Shown one piece after another: positions 1-7,137 of a stretch of 14,232 bases of DNA. The notes below the pieces were generated by a model. That model saw only the letters and a program-made list of their open reading frames with translations. It was not told the origin of the DNA and did no database searches. The translations under genes and the position numbers were made by a program. This DNA is from Pseudomonadales bacterium (lineage in GTDB: Bacteria; Pseudomonadota; Gammaproteobacteria; Pseudomonadales; IMCC2047), in the NCBI GenBank assembly GCA_021736745.1, contig JAIPFG010000047.1, positions 1 to 14,232 of the forward strand, read 5' to 3'. The first letter of the stretch is position 1, and each line of letters opens with the position of its first letter.

Positions 1-147
1 CTGGCCGGTTGTGGCTTCAATTTTAGGAAAGTCCTTAGGGCTATCCTTTTTGTGCCCGATTTTATTTACGCTCAAATCATCAAAATCTTACAAAACATGA
101 GAAATACTGACGCGATTCACCCGTGCCCTGTCCCCGTAACCGGGTGA
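1..147 (+). CDS. Probable IS5-type transposase, C-terminal end only
   Basis: This frame is open from the left window edge and encodes 48 residues before a TGA at 145-147. It begins LAGCGFNFRKVLRAIL, which resembles the GxNFRxxLRxL helix that closes many IS5-family DDE transposases; that resemblance is from memory of the family, not from a search. The catalytic DDE residues would lie outside the window, so activity cannot be judged. The last residues are encoded inside a strong inverted repeat (116-148). The minus strand is also open over 1-87 but is less convincing. If the call is right, an insertion sequence forms the left flank of the restriction island; its terminal repeat cannot be placed without the other end. 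Moderate confidence. Confidence 0.5.
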   Translation: MAGCGFNFRKVLRAILFVPDFIYAQIIKILQNMRNTDAIHPCPVPVTG

Positions 148-148
148 A
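116..148. repeat. Inverted repeat spanning the transposase stop codon
   Basis: TTCACCCG (116-123) and CGGGTGAA (141-148) are perfect 8-bp complements around a 17-nt loop. The second arm contains the TGA stop of the upstream frame. It could be a transcript-end hairpin or part of the insertion-sequence end. No T-run follows directly, so a plain intrinsic terminator is not supported. Confidence 0.5.
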
Positions 149-185
149 ATAGCTTTTATCAGGTACGACGATTTACTCATGAGGC

Positions 186-231
186 AAGACGGACGCGAAA
201 ATGTCTTGTCGTTGATCAGACGTCTTTTTTT
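186..231 (+). terminator. Possible rho-independent terminator after the transposase tail
   Basis: AAGACG (186-191) pairs with CGTCTT (221-226), and the downstream arm runs into a T-tract ending at 231. An alternative internal hairpin, CAAGAC (185-190) with GTCTTG (203-208), competes with it. The orientation suits a plus-strand transcript coming from the left edge. The 29-nt loop is long, so this is tentative. Confidence 0.3.
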
Positions 232-277
232 CCCCGATTTCTATCAGAATTGACCTTCCCCGATGGAAAGGCGGTCA

Positions 278-318
278 CAAATAAATATTTGACAATCGTA
301 CGATCAAACCGCTAATAC
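278..318 (+). promoter_or_regulatory. Orphan promoter-like site with two operator-like palindromes
   Basis: A consensus -35 hexamer TTGACA occupies 289-294. The best -10 candidates, GCTAAT (311-316) or TAATAC (313-318), are weak. The -35 overlaps an inverted repeat, CAAATA-AA-TATTTG (278-291), and is followed at once by the perfect 10-bp palindrome ATCGTACGAT (295-304). This is the kind of arrangement a dimeric repressor uses. No plus-strand gene begins downstream, so a transcript would run antisense into the 3' end of hsdR unless stopped near 420. A minus-strand reading as the hsdR downstream region is also possible. Confidence 0.35.
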
Positions 319-356
319 ATGGCAGTTATGTCGTGAATATGTCAAATTCTTGATGA

Positions 357-397
357 TCACATGTAAACTCTGGTATGGAGCATGGCCGCGCCTCCTT
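357..397 (-). other. Strong Shine-Dalgarno followed by an aborted 8-codon frame
   Basis: Just after hsdR on the same strand, AAGGAGG (391-397) sits 7 nt before an ATG at 383, but that frame stops at 357-359 after eight codons. A near-perfect ribosome site before a tiny frame suggests either the start of a downstream operon gene that was lost or a chance match. No hsdR terminator is visible in this direction. Confidence 0.25.
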
Positions 398-403
398 CGC
401 CGT

Positions 404-420
404 AACCACACTGGTTTTTT
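404..420 (+). terminator. Weak plus-strand terminator-like hairpin
   Basis: AACCA (404-408) pairs with TGGTT (412-416) around a 3-nt loop and continues into a T-run to 420. It points into the 3' end of hsdR on the opposite strand. With the promoter-like site near 289 it could end an RNA of about 100 nt, but a 5-bp stem is weak. Confidence 0.25.
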
Positions 421-421
421 C

Positions 422-3400
422 TCATTTTTTCAATTCCTCAGTTTCACGCACTCTTTTAAAAATTGCTTCAGCCAGATGCTTATGTGCAACGGAGCGGAAC
501 TCTTTGTCGGTCATGACACGGGAGAAAATTTCTTCATTATTTTCCATTCGATCGATAAAAAGTTCATCGAGCATACGCCCCAGAAATGCTGAGAAGTTGG
601 GCAGATTATTCGCTTTAGCTGCCTCGATGATTTTTTCATTGTTTTCAGCACTGGACTTGATCTGATCGAAGAATAGCTGATCGGCTTCGGTAAAATCAGT
701 ACCAAAGCGCTCATTGAGCCTTTCAACCAGTGATGACAGAGCTACTGGTTCATCCCTTACCCGACTGGTCCCCACATCGGTTGGACCCTTCAGGGGATAG
801 GGTTCGCCAGTATCCAAATTGATAGATCCTTCAGTCATTTGCTGCAAACGGAAATAACGCAAAGCCACCTCATCATCCAGTAAAAAAGCCTGACCATCAC
901 CGGGTGGTGGCAGCTTAGCGAGCAGATTACGGACAAAAGTGTAGAACTTTTCCAGGTCACTGTCCTGGTAGGGAATGATCTGCGATAAAAATGCATAGAG
1001 ATTGCGATATGCGGTTAACTGGCCACGAAACTCTTCCTGTTCTGCTTCTTCATAATCATGAAAGCGAGCGACAACGGTGTCAATGACCGAGTTCATCACC
1101 CGATGGTCAGTGGCCGAGTGATCGCGTCTGCGGCGATACCATACTTCAGCAAAAGCATTCACATCGTCAGGCGCAAAAATTGCCCATGCCAACAGTTTAT
1201 GCTGCAATTCAGACAGTTGGTGCGGATTAGCATTTTCACCAACGGGTGTAGCCTCGTAATAGGGTTTGAATGCCTGGTAGATGTCGTTTTCCTCGTTGGC
1301 GAAATCCAGCACAAAAGTACGAGCCTTACCTGGCGCCACACGATTTAGGCGTGCAAGAGTTTGAACAGCCTGGACACCGGCCAACCGCTTAACTACATAC
1401 ATTGTCTGTAATAACGGCTGATCAAAACCGGTCTGATATTTCTCTGCTACGAGTAGCACACGGTAATCATCGTGTCCAAATACTTCGGGAAGCTCACTTT
1501 CGGCTAGTCCATTGTTCATGGCGACTTCGGTATATGCCGAGCCGGGGTCATCCGGATCTTCCACCGTACCAGAGAAGGCAACCAGAGAGCGGATACCACT
1601 GTAACTGTTTGTCTTAATATAACGGTCAAGCGCCAACTTGTAATTAACGGCAGCCAACCGCGAGCCGGTGACCACCATGGCCTTTGCGCGTCCACCCAGC
1701 TCATGCATTACATAGAGCCGGAAATGTTCTATAATTACTGACACCACCTGTTCGATATTCACCGGGTGCAGCTCCAGATACCGGGTCAAGACCTTTGCTG
1801 CCTTTTTGCGTGGTACCTCCGGATCGTTTTCTACCTGTTTGATCAACCCAAAGAAGCGTTTATAGGTGGTGTAATTTTTCAGTACATCCATGATGAAGCC
1901 TTCTTCGATGGCTTGACGCATAGAATACTCGTGGAATGGGGATGTGCCGGAAGGTCCTGGCTCATCGAACAGGGCTTTGGTCTTGAACTTGGGCGTAGCC
2001 GTGAATGCGAAGAAACTCAGATTCGGTTGACGCGTACGCTTCAAGGAGTCACGAAGAATAGCCGCTTTTGCCTCCTCGGATAGTGTGTCGTCTTCTTCAT
2101 CGGACAACTGGGCAGCAATCGCGGCTTCGATGCCATCCTTGTTCAGCATGCCCCGCAAGGCAGTGGCCGTTTCACCGCCCTGTGAAGAGTGTGCCTCATC
2201 TACAATCACAGCAAAGCGTTTGCCCATCGTGCTGATCTTGATGTCTTCACCCTTCTTTTCAAGCGTGGAAAGCGCTTGGGAGATAAAGGGAAATTTCTGT
2301 AAAGTAGTGATGATGATAGGCGTGCCACTTGACAGCGCTTGAGCAAGCTGCTGGGTATTCTCGTCGATCTTCTCTACTACCCCAGTCTTGTGCTCAAATT
2401 GGTAAATGGTGTTTTGTAACTGCTGGTCAAGCACGCGCCGATCAGTGATCACTACAACCGAATGAAACACCTTCTGATCCTGGGCATCATGCAAACTGGC
2501 TAGACGATGTGCCAGCCATGCAATGGAATTGGACTTGCCTGCCCCGGACGAGTGTTGCACCAAATAATTATGCCCCGCGCCATGGGCTCGTGCATGATCA
2601 ATTAGCTTTCGAACTGCATCAAGCTGATGATAGCGAGGAAAGATCATGGTTTCCTTGCGGATAGTACGTACCCCTTTGTCAGTCTTGATCTGCCGCTCCT
2701 TCACCTCCAGATGAATAAAGCGTTGCAGAATATCCATCAGGCTGTGTTTCTCCAGCACTTCATCCCAAAGGTAATGGGTTTTCCAATTGTTTTTCACCGA
2801 CGGGTTGCCGGCACCATGGTTGTGCCCTCGGTTGAAGGGTAAAAAAACGCTCTCTTTGCCTTTCAGCCTCGTGGTCATCCACACTTCGTCCGGGTCTACC
2901 GCAAAGTGCACCAGCGCGCGCTTCTTGAAAGCAAACAGTAGGTCCCGTTCATCACGATCATGCATGTACTGGTTAACCGCATCTGTCGCGCGTTGGCCGG
3001 TAAGCGGGTTTTTGAGTTCGGCGGTGACCACCGGCAAGCCATTCAGACTCAGGGTTACATCAATAATGCACCGACGGTGATCACCATCAGTTTTCTTCAT
3101 GACGGAGGTGAAGGCCACCTGGCGGGTAATAGTCAGCCGGTTCCACCCATAGGCAGACACCGCCTCCGAGTTCATGCCCGAGTTTGGGCGAAAGTAAGCC
3201 AGGCGGAAGGTCTTGCCGTAACACTTAAAGCCATGGCGTAGCACGTGCAGCACGCCTTTGATCTCAATCTCCTTAGTAAGGCTGTCAAGCACGGTAGAAC
3301 GGGTCTTGTCACCAAGCAGTTTCTCCAATTGTTCCCATTTGTTTGGCTGGCTATCTTGCAGAAAGTGGATCACATCCTCGGGAAACAGTGCCAGTGCCTC

Positions 3401-3496
3401 GTCATACGCACCCGCTTCCCGCTTTTCATAACCGCTAGTTGATACCAGGCCAGCTTCAATAGCAATTTCAAAATCCAGTTCGGTATGACCGGGCAT
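422..3496 (-). CDS. hsdR: Type I restriction enzyme, HsdR (motor and nuclease) subunit
   Basis: This 1024-residue protein cuts DNA at a distance from unmethylated sites when bound to the HsdM-HsdS complex, after ATP-driven translocation. Near the N-terminus, D146 and E160-L-K162 fit the PD-(D/E)XK nuclease of HsdR proteins. A superfamily 2 helicase follows: Walker A SSGAGKS at about 316-322, DEAH at 433-436, TATP at 499-502, and a motif VI-like QTLARLNR further on. The size is normal for the family. ATG at 3496 is preferred: it shares its A with the TGA of the upstream gene and follows GAGGGAG by a good spacing. A TTG one codon earlier (3499) is the alternative. It is the last gene of the operon and depends on coupling to the PIN-like gene before it. 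All key motifs look intact. Confidence 0.97.
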   Translation of the reverse strand: MPGHTELDFEIAIEAGLVSTSGYEKREAGAYDEALALFPEDVIHFLQDSQPNKWEQLEKLLGDKTRSTVLDSLTKEIEIKGVLHVLRHGFKCYGKTFRLAYFRPNSGMNSEAVSAYGWNRLTITRQVAFTSVMKKTDGDHRRCIIDVTLSLNGLPVVTAELKNPLTGQRATDAVNQYMHDRDERDLLFAFKKRALVHFAVDPDEVWMTTRLKGKESVFLPFNRGHNHGAGNPSVKNNWKTHYLWDEVLEKHSLMDILQRFIHLEVKERQIKTDKGVRTIRKETMIFPRYHQLDAVRKLIDHARAHGAGHNYLVQHSSGAGKSNSIAWLAHRLASLHDAQDQKVFHSVVVITDRRVLDQQLQNTIYQFEHKTGVVEKIDENTQQLAQALSSGTPIIITTLQKFPFISQALSTLEKKGEDIKISTMGKRFAVIVDEAHSSQGGETATALRGMLNKDGIEAAIAAQLSDEEDDTLSEEAKAAILRDSLKRTRQPNLSFFAFTATPKFKTKALFDEPGPSGTSPFHEYSMRQAIEEGFIMDVLKNYTTYKRFFGLIKQVENDPEVPRKKAAKVLTRYLELHPVNIEQVVSVIIEHFRLYVMHELGGRAKAMVVTGSRLAAVNYKLALDRYIKTNSYSGIRSLVAFSGTVEDPDDPGSAYTEVAMNNGLAESELPEVFGHDDYRVLLVAEKYQTGFDQPLLQTMYVVKRLAGVQAVQTLARLNRVAPGKARTFVLDFANEENDIYQAFKPYYEATPVGENANPHQLSELQHKLLAWAIFAPDDVNAFAEVWYRRRRDHSATDHRVMNSVIDTVVARFHDYEEAEQEEFRGQLTAYRNLYAFLSQIIPYQDSDLEKFYTFVRNLLAKLPPPGDGQAFLLDDEVALRYFRLQQMTEGSINLDTGEPYPLKGPTDVGTSRVRDEPVALSSLVERLNERFGTDFTEADQLFFDQIKSSAENNEKIIEAAKANNLPNFSAFLGRMLDELFIDRMENNEEIFSRVMTDKEFRSVAHKHLAEAIFKRVRETEELKK

Positions 3497-4008
3497 CAAA
3501 TTGCTCCCTCATAGTTAAATTGTACATTCAATTCTCTGAGCATAGTAAAAACATCCTGGTAGACCACATTGAACTGACGACAAACATCAGGTAGTTTGAT
3601 CTGGTTACGTGACTCAGGTCGAGACTCTTCAAGTGTCACCACAACACAGCTATTAGCCTTGGCATAGGCTACCAGCCACCCGTCGGCACCGGTGGCGAAC
3701 TTGGCTTTGGCGCCGTCGAAATATTGAGGGTTGCGCTGGATCCAAAGCATGACGTCGGTATAATTGGCAACGACTTCAGCGTTATCGCTGCTTAAAAAGA
3801 AGTTGGCTGGGACCGATCTATGAACCCACTTCACCAGATTATCGTCATCGCGCCCCTGGAGCAGCTCCTGCCGGTTGCGATCCAAGCTAAAAGCATGCCC
3901 AGCACGATGTTGGACCAACAAGCTGTCCCAGAATCCGGGGCACAGGTCGAACGCGTAATAGCTGTTCTTGGCAGTAATCAAGACATCTGAATCAATGATA
4001 TAGCTCAT
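3496..4008 (-). CDS. DUF4411 PIN-like protein, probable toxin of an embedded toxin-antitoxin pair
   Basis: This 170-residue protein opens with YIIDSDVLI, the first acidic strand of a PIN-like nuclease (D6, D8). Further acidic candidates are E48, D109 in GADGWLVAYA, and E127-E128 after the strand VVVT. The pattern fits the DUF4411 family of PIN-like proteins, often encoded beside an XRE/ImmA-IrrE gene. PIN domains are metal-dependent RNases, so a toxin role is inferred, not shown. Its ATG lies in a 4-bp ATGA overlap with the upstream gene, and its TGA overlaps the hsdR start by one base. The pair therefore sits inside the restriction operon and hsdR translation is coupled to it. It could be an addiction module protecting the restriction cluster. 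Confidence 0.85.
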   Translation of the reverse strand: MSYIIDSDVLITAKNSYYAFDLCPGFWDSLLVQHRAGHAFSLDRNRQELLQGRDDDNLVKWVHRSVPANFFLSSDNAEVVANYTDVMLWIQRNPQYFDGAKAKFATGADGWLVAYAKANSCVVVTLEESRPESRNQIKLPDVCRQFNVVYQDVFTMLRELNVQFNYEGAI

Positions 4009-5162
4009 TGAGGTAAATCCACTCCAAGTCGCTGGGCATACTTTCGAAAGGTGCTACCGTTGAGTCCGGTCAGGTCATACGCCTGTCTGAAGCCAATGCG
4101 ACCTTCTTTAGCGGCATGCATCACCTGTACCGCAAACACACTGCCAACACGGGCGTTCTGATTATTATAAAAATCTCCGCCTCCAGTCGGTTTTTTTTGC
4201 CTGCGTTCCTGCCGAGTATACTCTGCATAGAAATCAAAAAAGCTGTTTCGATCCACCAGACGTAAATCCATTGCCCGCCGCCCAATGACTATCGGACTTA
4301 CCTTGAACCGACGCGCTAAAGTCTCGAAGGGCGCAGCTTCGCGCTGAACCTCGGGCCAGGAGGCTCGTAATTCCGCTTTCGGCACCAGAAATTCCGCTGC
4401 GGCCTTATCACAGAACGCCTCTATTTCACCGCCGTCGGGGAAAATGTCAGGGAAACCGGACAAACCGGATCCTTGAGAGCCAAGCCAGAGATGCGCCAAT
4501 TCATGAGCCAGGGTGAACATTTGTGCAGACTTGGTGTCGGCACCATTGACAAAAATCAACGGCGCGTAATCATCACATAGGGCAAAGCCTCGAAATTCCT
4601 CCACATTCAGCTTCCGGTGAGTATTATTGCCCACCACACCGTTGATAACCGCCAGCACATCCAGCGACTCAATCGCACTGCGCAGTGCGCTAACGGCTTC
4701 CTGCCAGGTGTGCACCCGGTTCGCCCAGCCTCCCTCAAAACCCAAAAAACGGCGCATTTCGCGACCAATCGCAGCTGGATCATCAGATAGCCGGGCGCTA
4801 CCGACAAAAGCCAGGCTTTCCGCCTCGCACTCCATGCGTGTTTCACGCAGCCAAGCCTGGCGTCGCTGCATGGCGTAGATTGTATCCAGTAGATTCGGAC
4901 TGACCGAACCGGCATATTCATTGCCCAGGGTGCGAAAGTCAGAAATCGGCATGGGGATTTGCGGCGGTTCGGGCAGAAACAGATAGCCGAAAGGAACGCT
5001 GGTTGCTTTAGCAAAGCTTTCTAGCTGCTTGAAGGTAGGCGATACCCCACCCTGTTCCCATGCCGCCAGCTTGGGGAACCTTCCGGCAAGATCATCGATA
5101 GCAAGTTGAGCACGCTGCCGCGCCCAGCGCATCAGTTGTGGATTTATCGCCACACGATTCAT
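4005..5162 (-). CDS. XRE-family regulator with ImmA/IrrE metallopeptidase domain
   Basis: This is a 385-residue two-domain protein. Residues 1 to about 65 form an XRE-like helix-turn-helix, with a core AAWEQGGVSPTFKQLESFAK. An ImmA/IrrE peptidase domain follows, with the zinc motif H220-E-L-A-H224 and a downstream EAFCDKAAAEFLVP helix (about 248-261) that usually supplies the third ligand. Proteins of this architecture are typical partners of DUF4411 proteins and probably act as antitoxin and regulator; ImmA/IrrE proteins in general cleave repressors. The start codon shares a base with the stop of a short hsdR-like remnant (TAATG), and the end overlaps the PIN-like gene by 4 bp. No separate promoter is obvious, so it is probably read with the hsd operon. 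Confidence 0.9.
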   Translation of the reverse strand: MNRVAINPQLMRWARQRAQLAIDDLAGRFPKLAAWEQGGVSPTFKQLESFAKATSVPFGYLFLPEPPQIPMPISDFRTLGNEYAGSVSPNLLDTIYAMQRRQAWLRETRMECEAESLAFVGSARLSDDPAAIGREMRRFLGFEGGWANRVHTWQEAVSALRSAIESLDVLAVINGVVGNNTHRKLNVEEFRGFALCDDYAPLIFVNGADTKSAQMFTLAHELAHLWLGSQGSGLSGFPDIFPDGGEIEAFCDKAAAEFLVPKAELRASWPEVQREAAPFETLARRFKVSPIVIGRRAMDLRLVDRNSFFDFYAEYTRQERRQKKPTGGGDFYNNQNARVGSVFAVQVMHAAKEGRIGFRQAYDLTGLNGSTFRKYAQRLGVDLPQ

Positions 5163-5257
5163 TAACTCAGATCCCTGATCATTATAACCATAAAGGTAGC
5201 GTTGGCTAGACCGTCTTCAATATCAATTTCAATATCCAAGACGGAAAGGCCAGGCAT
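5162..5257 (-). pseudogene. Remnant of an hsdR 5' end (31-codon frame)
   Basis: This short frame starts ATG at 5257, 9 nt after GGAG in the tail of the preceding gene, and its TAA shares an A with the ATG of the XRE/ImmA gene. It begins MPGLSVLDIEIDIEDGL; intact HsdR begins MPGHTELDFEIAIEAGL. That is 11 identities in 17 ungapped residues and 38 of 51 matching bases. Beyond this the frames differ, although a GGTTAT (GY in HsdR) recurs 5 nt out of register, which suggests a frameshifted continuation. The simplest inference is that an hsdR gene once began here and that its start was stranded when the toxin-antitoxin cassette entered or when a different hsdR allele was acquired. It may still be translated and couple ribosomes to the next gene. 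Confidence 0.7.
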
Positions 5258-5260
5258 GGT

Positions 5261-5872
5261 TTAAATCTCCTGCACCGAGGTGTTCTGCAAGCCCGCCAGC
5301 GCCTGGCCGTGCACCTCATCAAAATGGTAATAGCGTATGGAAGGGTCGGCGCGCAATTGCCGGTTAGGTTCCAGATAGGCATCCGGGTTATCGTTCTCGG
5401 CGAAGACGAACTTGCGCAGATGGATCTTGCGCTTGTCACCCGTGTAATGCTCGATAGTGCGTTTTAGGCTGTGGACCCAGCAGGCTCCCGCCTTGAGCTG
5501 CGGCACGATCTTCTCGGCGGTCAAGCTCTTGGACTTGAACTCAATACAGTCCGCACAGAACTTTTTCCCCTTGACATAGAAAATGACAAAATCGCAGCGT
5601 TTAGACCACGGCTTGGCCGTATCGTCGAGAAAGTGAAACAAGGCCGGCTTGCTCTTTCTTTTTGCCGTTTCAAAGTCATCGTGATCCAGCTTGAAGGCCA
5701 TGCCTGCACCGGGCAGTAACAGCTCGACATTGCGCTTCTGGGGCTTGGTGTCTTCTGGCCGAAAGTACTTCTCGGTCAGAATCACCCTGCCATCCGCGCC
5801 GTCATGCACGACATAATCGCTGTTGACATATGCCTTCAGGTGCTCGAAATAGATGGAGGCTGCCAAGGTCAT
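5261..5872 (-). CDS. Unknown protein with a PD-(D/E)XK-like nuclease motif, in the hsd operon
   Basis: This is a 203-residue soluble protein I cannot assign to a named family. Its middle has a pattern typical of PD-(D/E)XK nucleases: D94 in KRCDFVIFYV, a following strand with E111-F-K113, and Q125 on the next helix (KIVPQLKAGA). That spacing fits the D-(E/Q)xK fold, but nuclease activity is inferred from the motif only. Four cysteines are present (C93, C106, C109, C131). A strong GGAGG lies 6 nt before the ATG, which is in a 4-bp overlap with the end of hsdS. Its place between hsdS and the hsdR remnant suggests an accessory component of the type I system, such as a modulator or extra nuclease. 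It could also be a non-catalytic fold relative. Confidence 0.75.
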   Translation of the reverse strand: MTLAASIYFEHLKAYVNSDYVVHDGADGRVILTEKYFRPEDTKPQKRNVELLLPGAGMAFKLDHDDFETAKRKSKPALFHFLDDTAKPWSKRCDFVIFYVKGKKFCADCIEFKSKSLTAEKIVPQLKAGACWVHSLKRTIEHYTGDKRKIHLRKFVFAENDNPDAYLEPNRQLRADPSIRYYHFDEVHGQALAGLQNTSVQEI

Positions 5873-7137
5873 TGCAATCCTCCGATTTGGCCGGTTACGG
5901 CAGCGGTGATTAGGGCATCGTGGTATTCGGACAATCGCTCAACAGATTCAAAGGTTTTACTTGCTTGCAGGTCGGAATTTCCGTTTACCCTGTTTACGTA
6001 TTCAATGATTTCATGCTGTTCATCAATGCTTGGTAACCCCATCCTGAAATTCTTTATGAATCCTTCTGGCACGCGCTTTTGCCCACCGGAGCCAAACATC
6101 TCAGATTCGCCTAATTTTGCGAAAGGATAAGACATAGAAATATAAAAAAGGTACTCGGGCGACAAGTTTTCATTTGCGCGCATTACATGTAATTCAGTAG
6201 TGCCAAATGCCACTCCATTTTTTAAGTCCTTGGCAAGAGCGCCCTTAGCATTCTCAAAACAAGGAGTTATTTTCGCTATAACAACATCGTAATTAGCAAA
6301 ATAAGTATAGCCATCACCAACATCGATGAGCTGCTTTTCAGACTCAAGGTTCAATCCACCATACTCTCCAACGGCTTCCATAGGAACAAATGAAACTAGT
6401 TCATCGTCGTTGAGCGTAATCTCGCGTTTGCTCGGATTTGTTCGCATAGCAAAGCGTAATCGCTTGCAATCCCAATGCGCCGGAATATCCCCCAGCCAGT
6501 CGATGCCAGAGGGTTTCATGGGGGCGTCGGGGTTCAAGCCCTTGGTGACGGCCCGGGTAATCAGTGCCTGGCGCTTTTCCGCCAACCGCTCCAGTAGCGC
6601 ACGCTTCTTTTCGATCAGGCCGTCGATGCGGGCGGTCTTTTCATCCAGAAACTGCGCGATGTGGCGTTGGGTTTCGAGGGGTGGGCAATAAGCTCGTTCT
6701 TCTCGTAAGTCTTGTTGACTTAAATTAGGCTGCCCACCGCCCGTAGAAAGGGCAATGAGATCAGCTCGTCTGTGCCAAAGCCAATAAAATAGAAAGCGAT
6801 TATCAAACTGTTTGGAATACTCAAAAACGCAACACGCCTGATTGCATGTTGCGGGTACCGTAGTTATTCCGAGCCGACCGATTGTTGCACCATACATTGC
6901 GATCATCAACGAGCCAGGCTTGTAAGTTCGCAATGCTGAAAACTCTTGAAGCGCCTCGGTTGTAACATTTGAAGCTGTCTTATCTATATAATTTTCACGC
7001 AATTCAGCTGTGGTAACCCAAGGCACTCCCTCTTCGACACTGTAATAACTAGCCGTTGTTGATGTCGGGGTTGTGCCACTACCAATACGGGGGTATGCGT
7101 GGGAGAGCTTCCAAGTTTCCCAATTTGAGGGATTCAT
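5869..7137 (-). CDS. hsdS: Type I restriction-modification specificity subunit HsdS
   Basis: This 422-residue protein chooses the two-part DNA target for both methylation and restriction. It has the usual tandem plan: a first target-recognition domain (about 1-150), a long conserved helix after PPLETQRHIAQFLDEK (about 152-200), a second target-recognition domain (about 205-365), and a second helical repeat after LPSIDEQHEIIEYV (about 368-415). The two repeats end in matching phrases, ALITRAVT and ALITAAVT. The start lies in a 4-bp overlap with the end of hsdM. Base composition is mosaic: 6241-6300 in the second recognition domain has 21 G/C in 60, while 6481-6540 around the domain junction has 38 in 60. 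That is consistent with exchange of recognition domains between alleles. Confidence 0.96.
   Translation of the reverse strand: MNPSNWETWKLSHAYPRIGSGTTPTSTTASYYSVEEGVPWVTTAELRENYIDKTASNVTTEALQEFSALRTYKPGSLMIAMYGATIGRLGITTVPATCNQACCVFEYSKQFDNRFLFYWLWHRRADLIALSTGGGQPNLSQQDLREERAYCPPLETQRHIAQFLDEKTARIDGLIEKKRALLERLAEKRQALITRAVTKGLNPDAPMKPSGIDWLGDIPAHWDCKRLRFAMRTNPSKREITLNDDELVSFVPMEAVGEYGGLNLESEKQLIDVGDGYTYFANYDVVIAKITPCFENAKGALAKDLKNGVAFGTTELHVMRANENLSPEYLFYISMSYPFAKLGESEMFGSGGQKRVPEGFIKNFRMGLPSIDEQHEIIEYVNRVNGNSDLQASKTFESVERLSEYHDALITAAVTGQIGGLQ

Noticed and set aside
1..87. Minus-strand open frame at the left edge ending IEATTGQ
   Set aside because: It has only a TTG start with no ribosome site, and the plus-strand frame over the same bases looks like a transposase end.
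350..665. Plus-strand frames over the hsdR 3' end
   Set aside because: They are antisense to coding sequence with no family features, although a non-coding transcript here remains possible.
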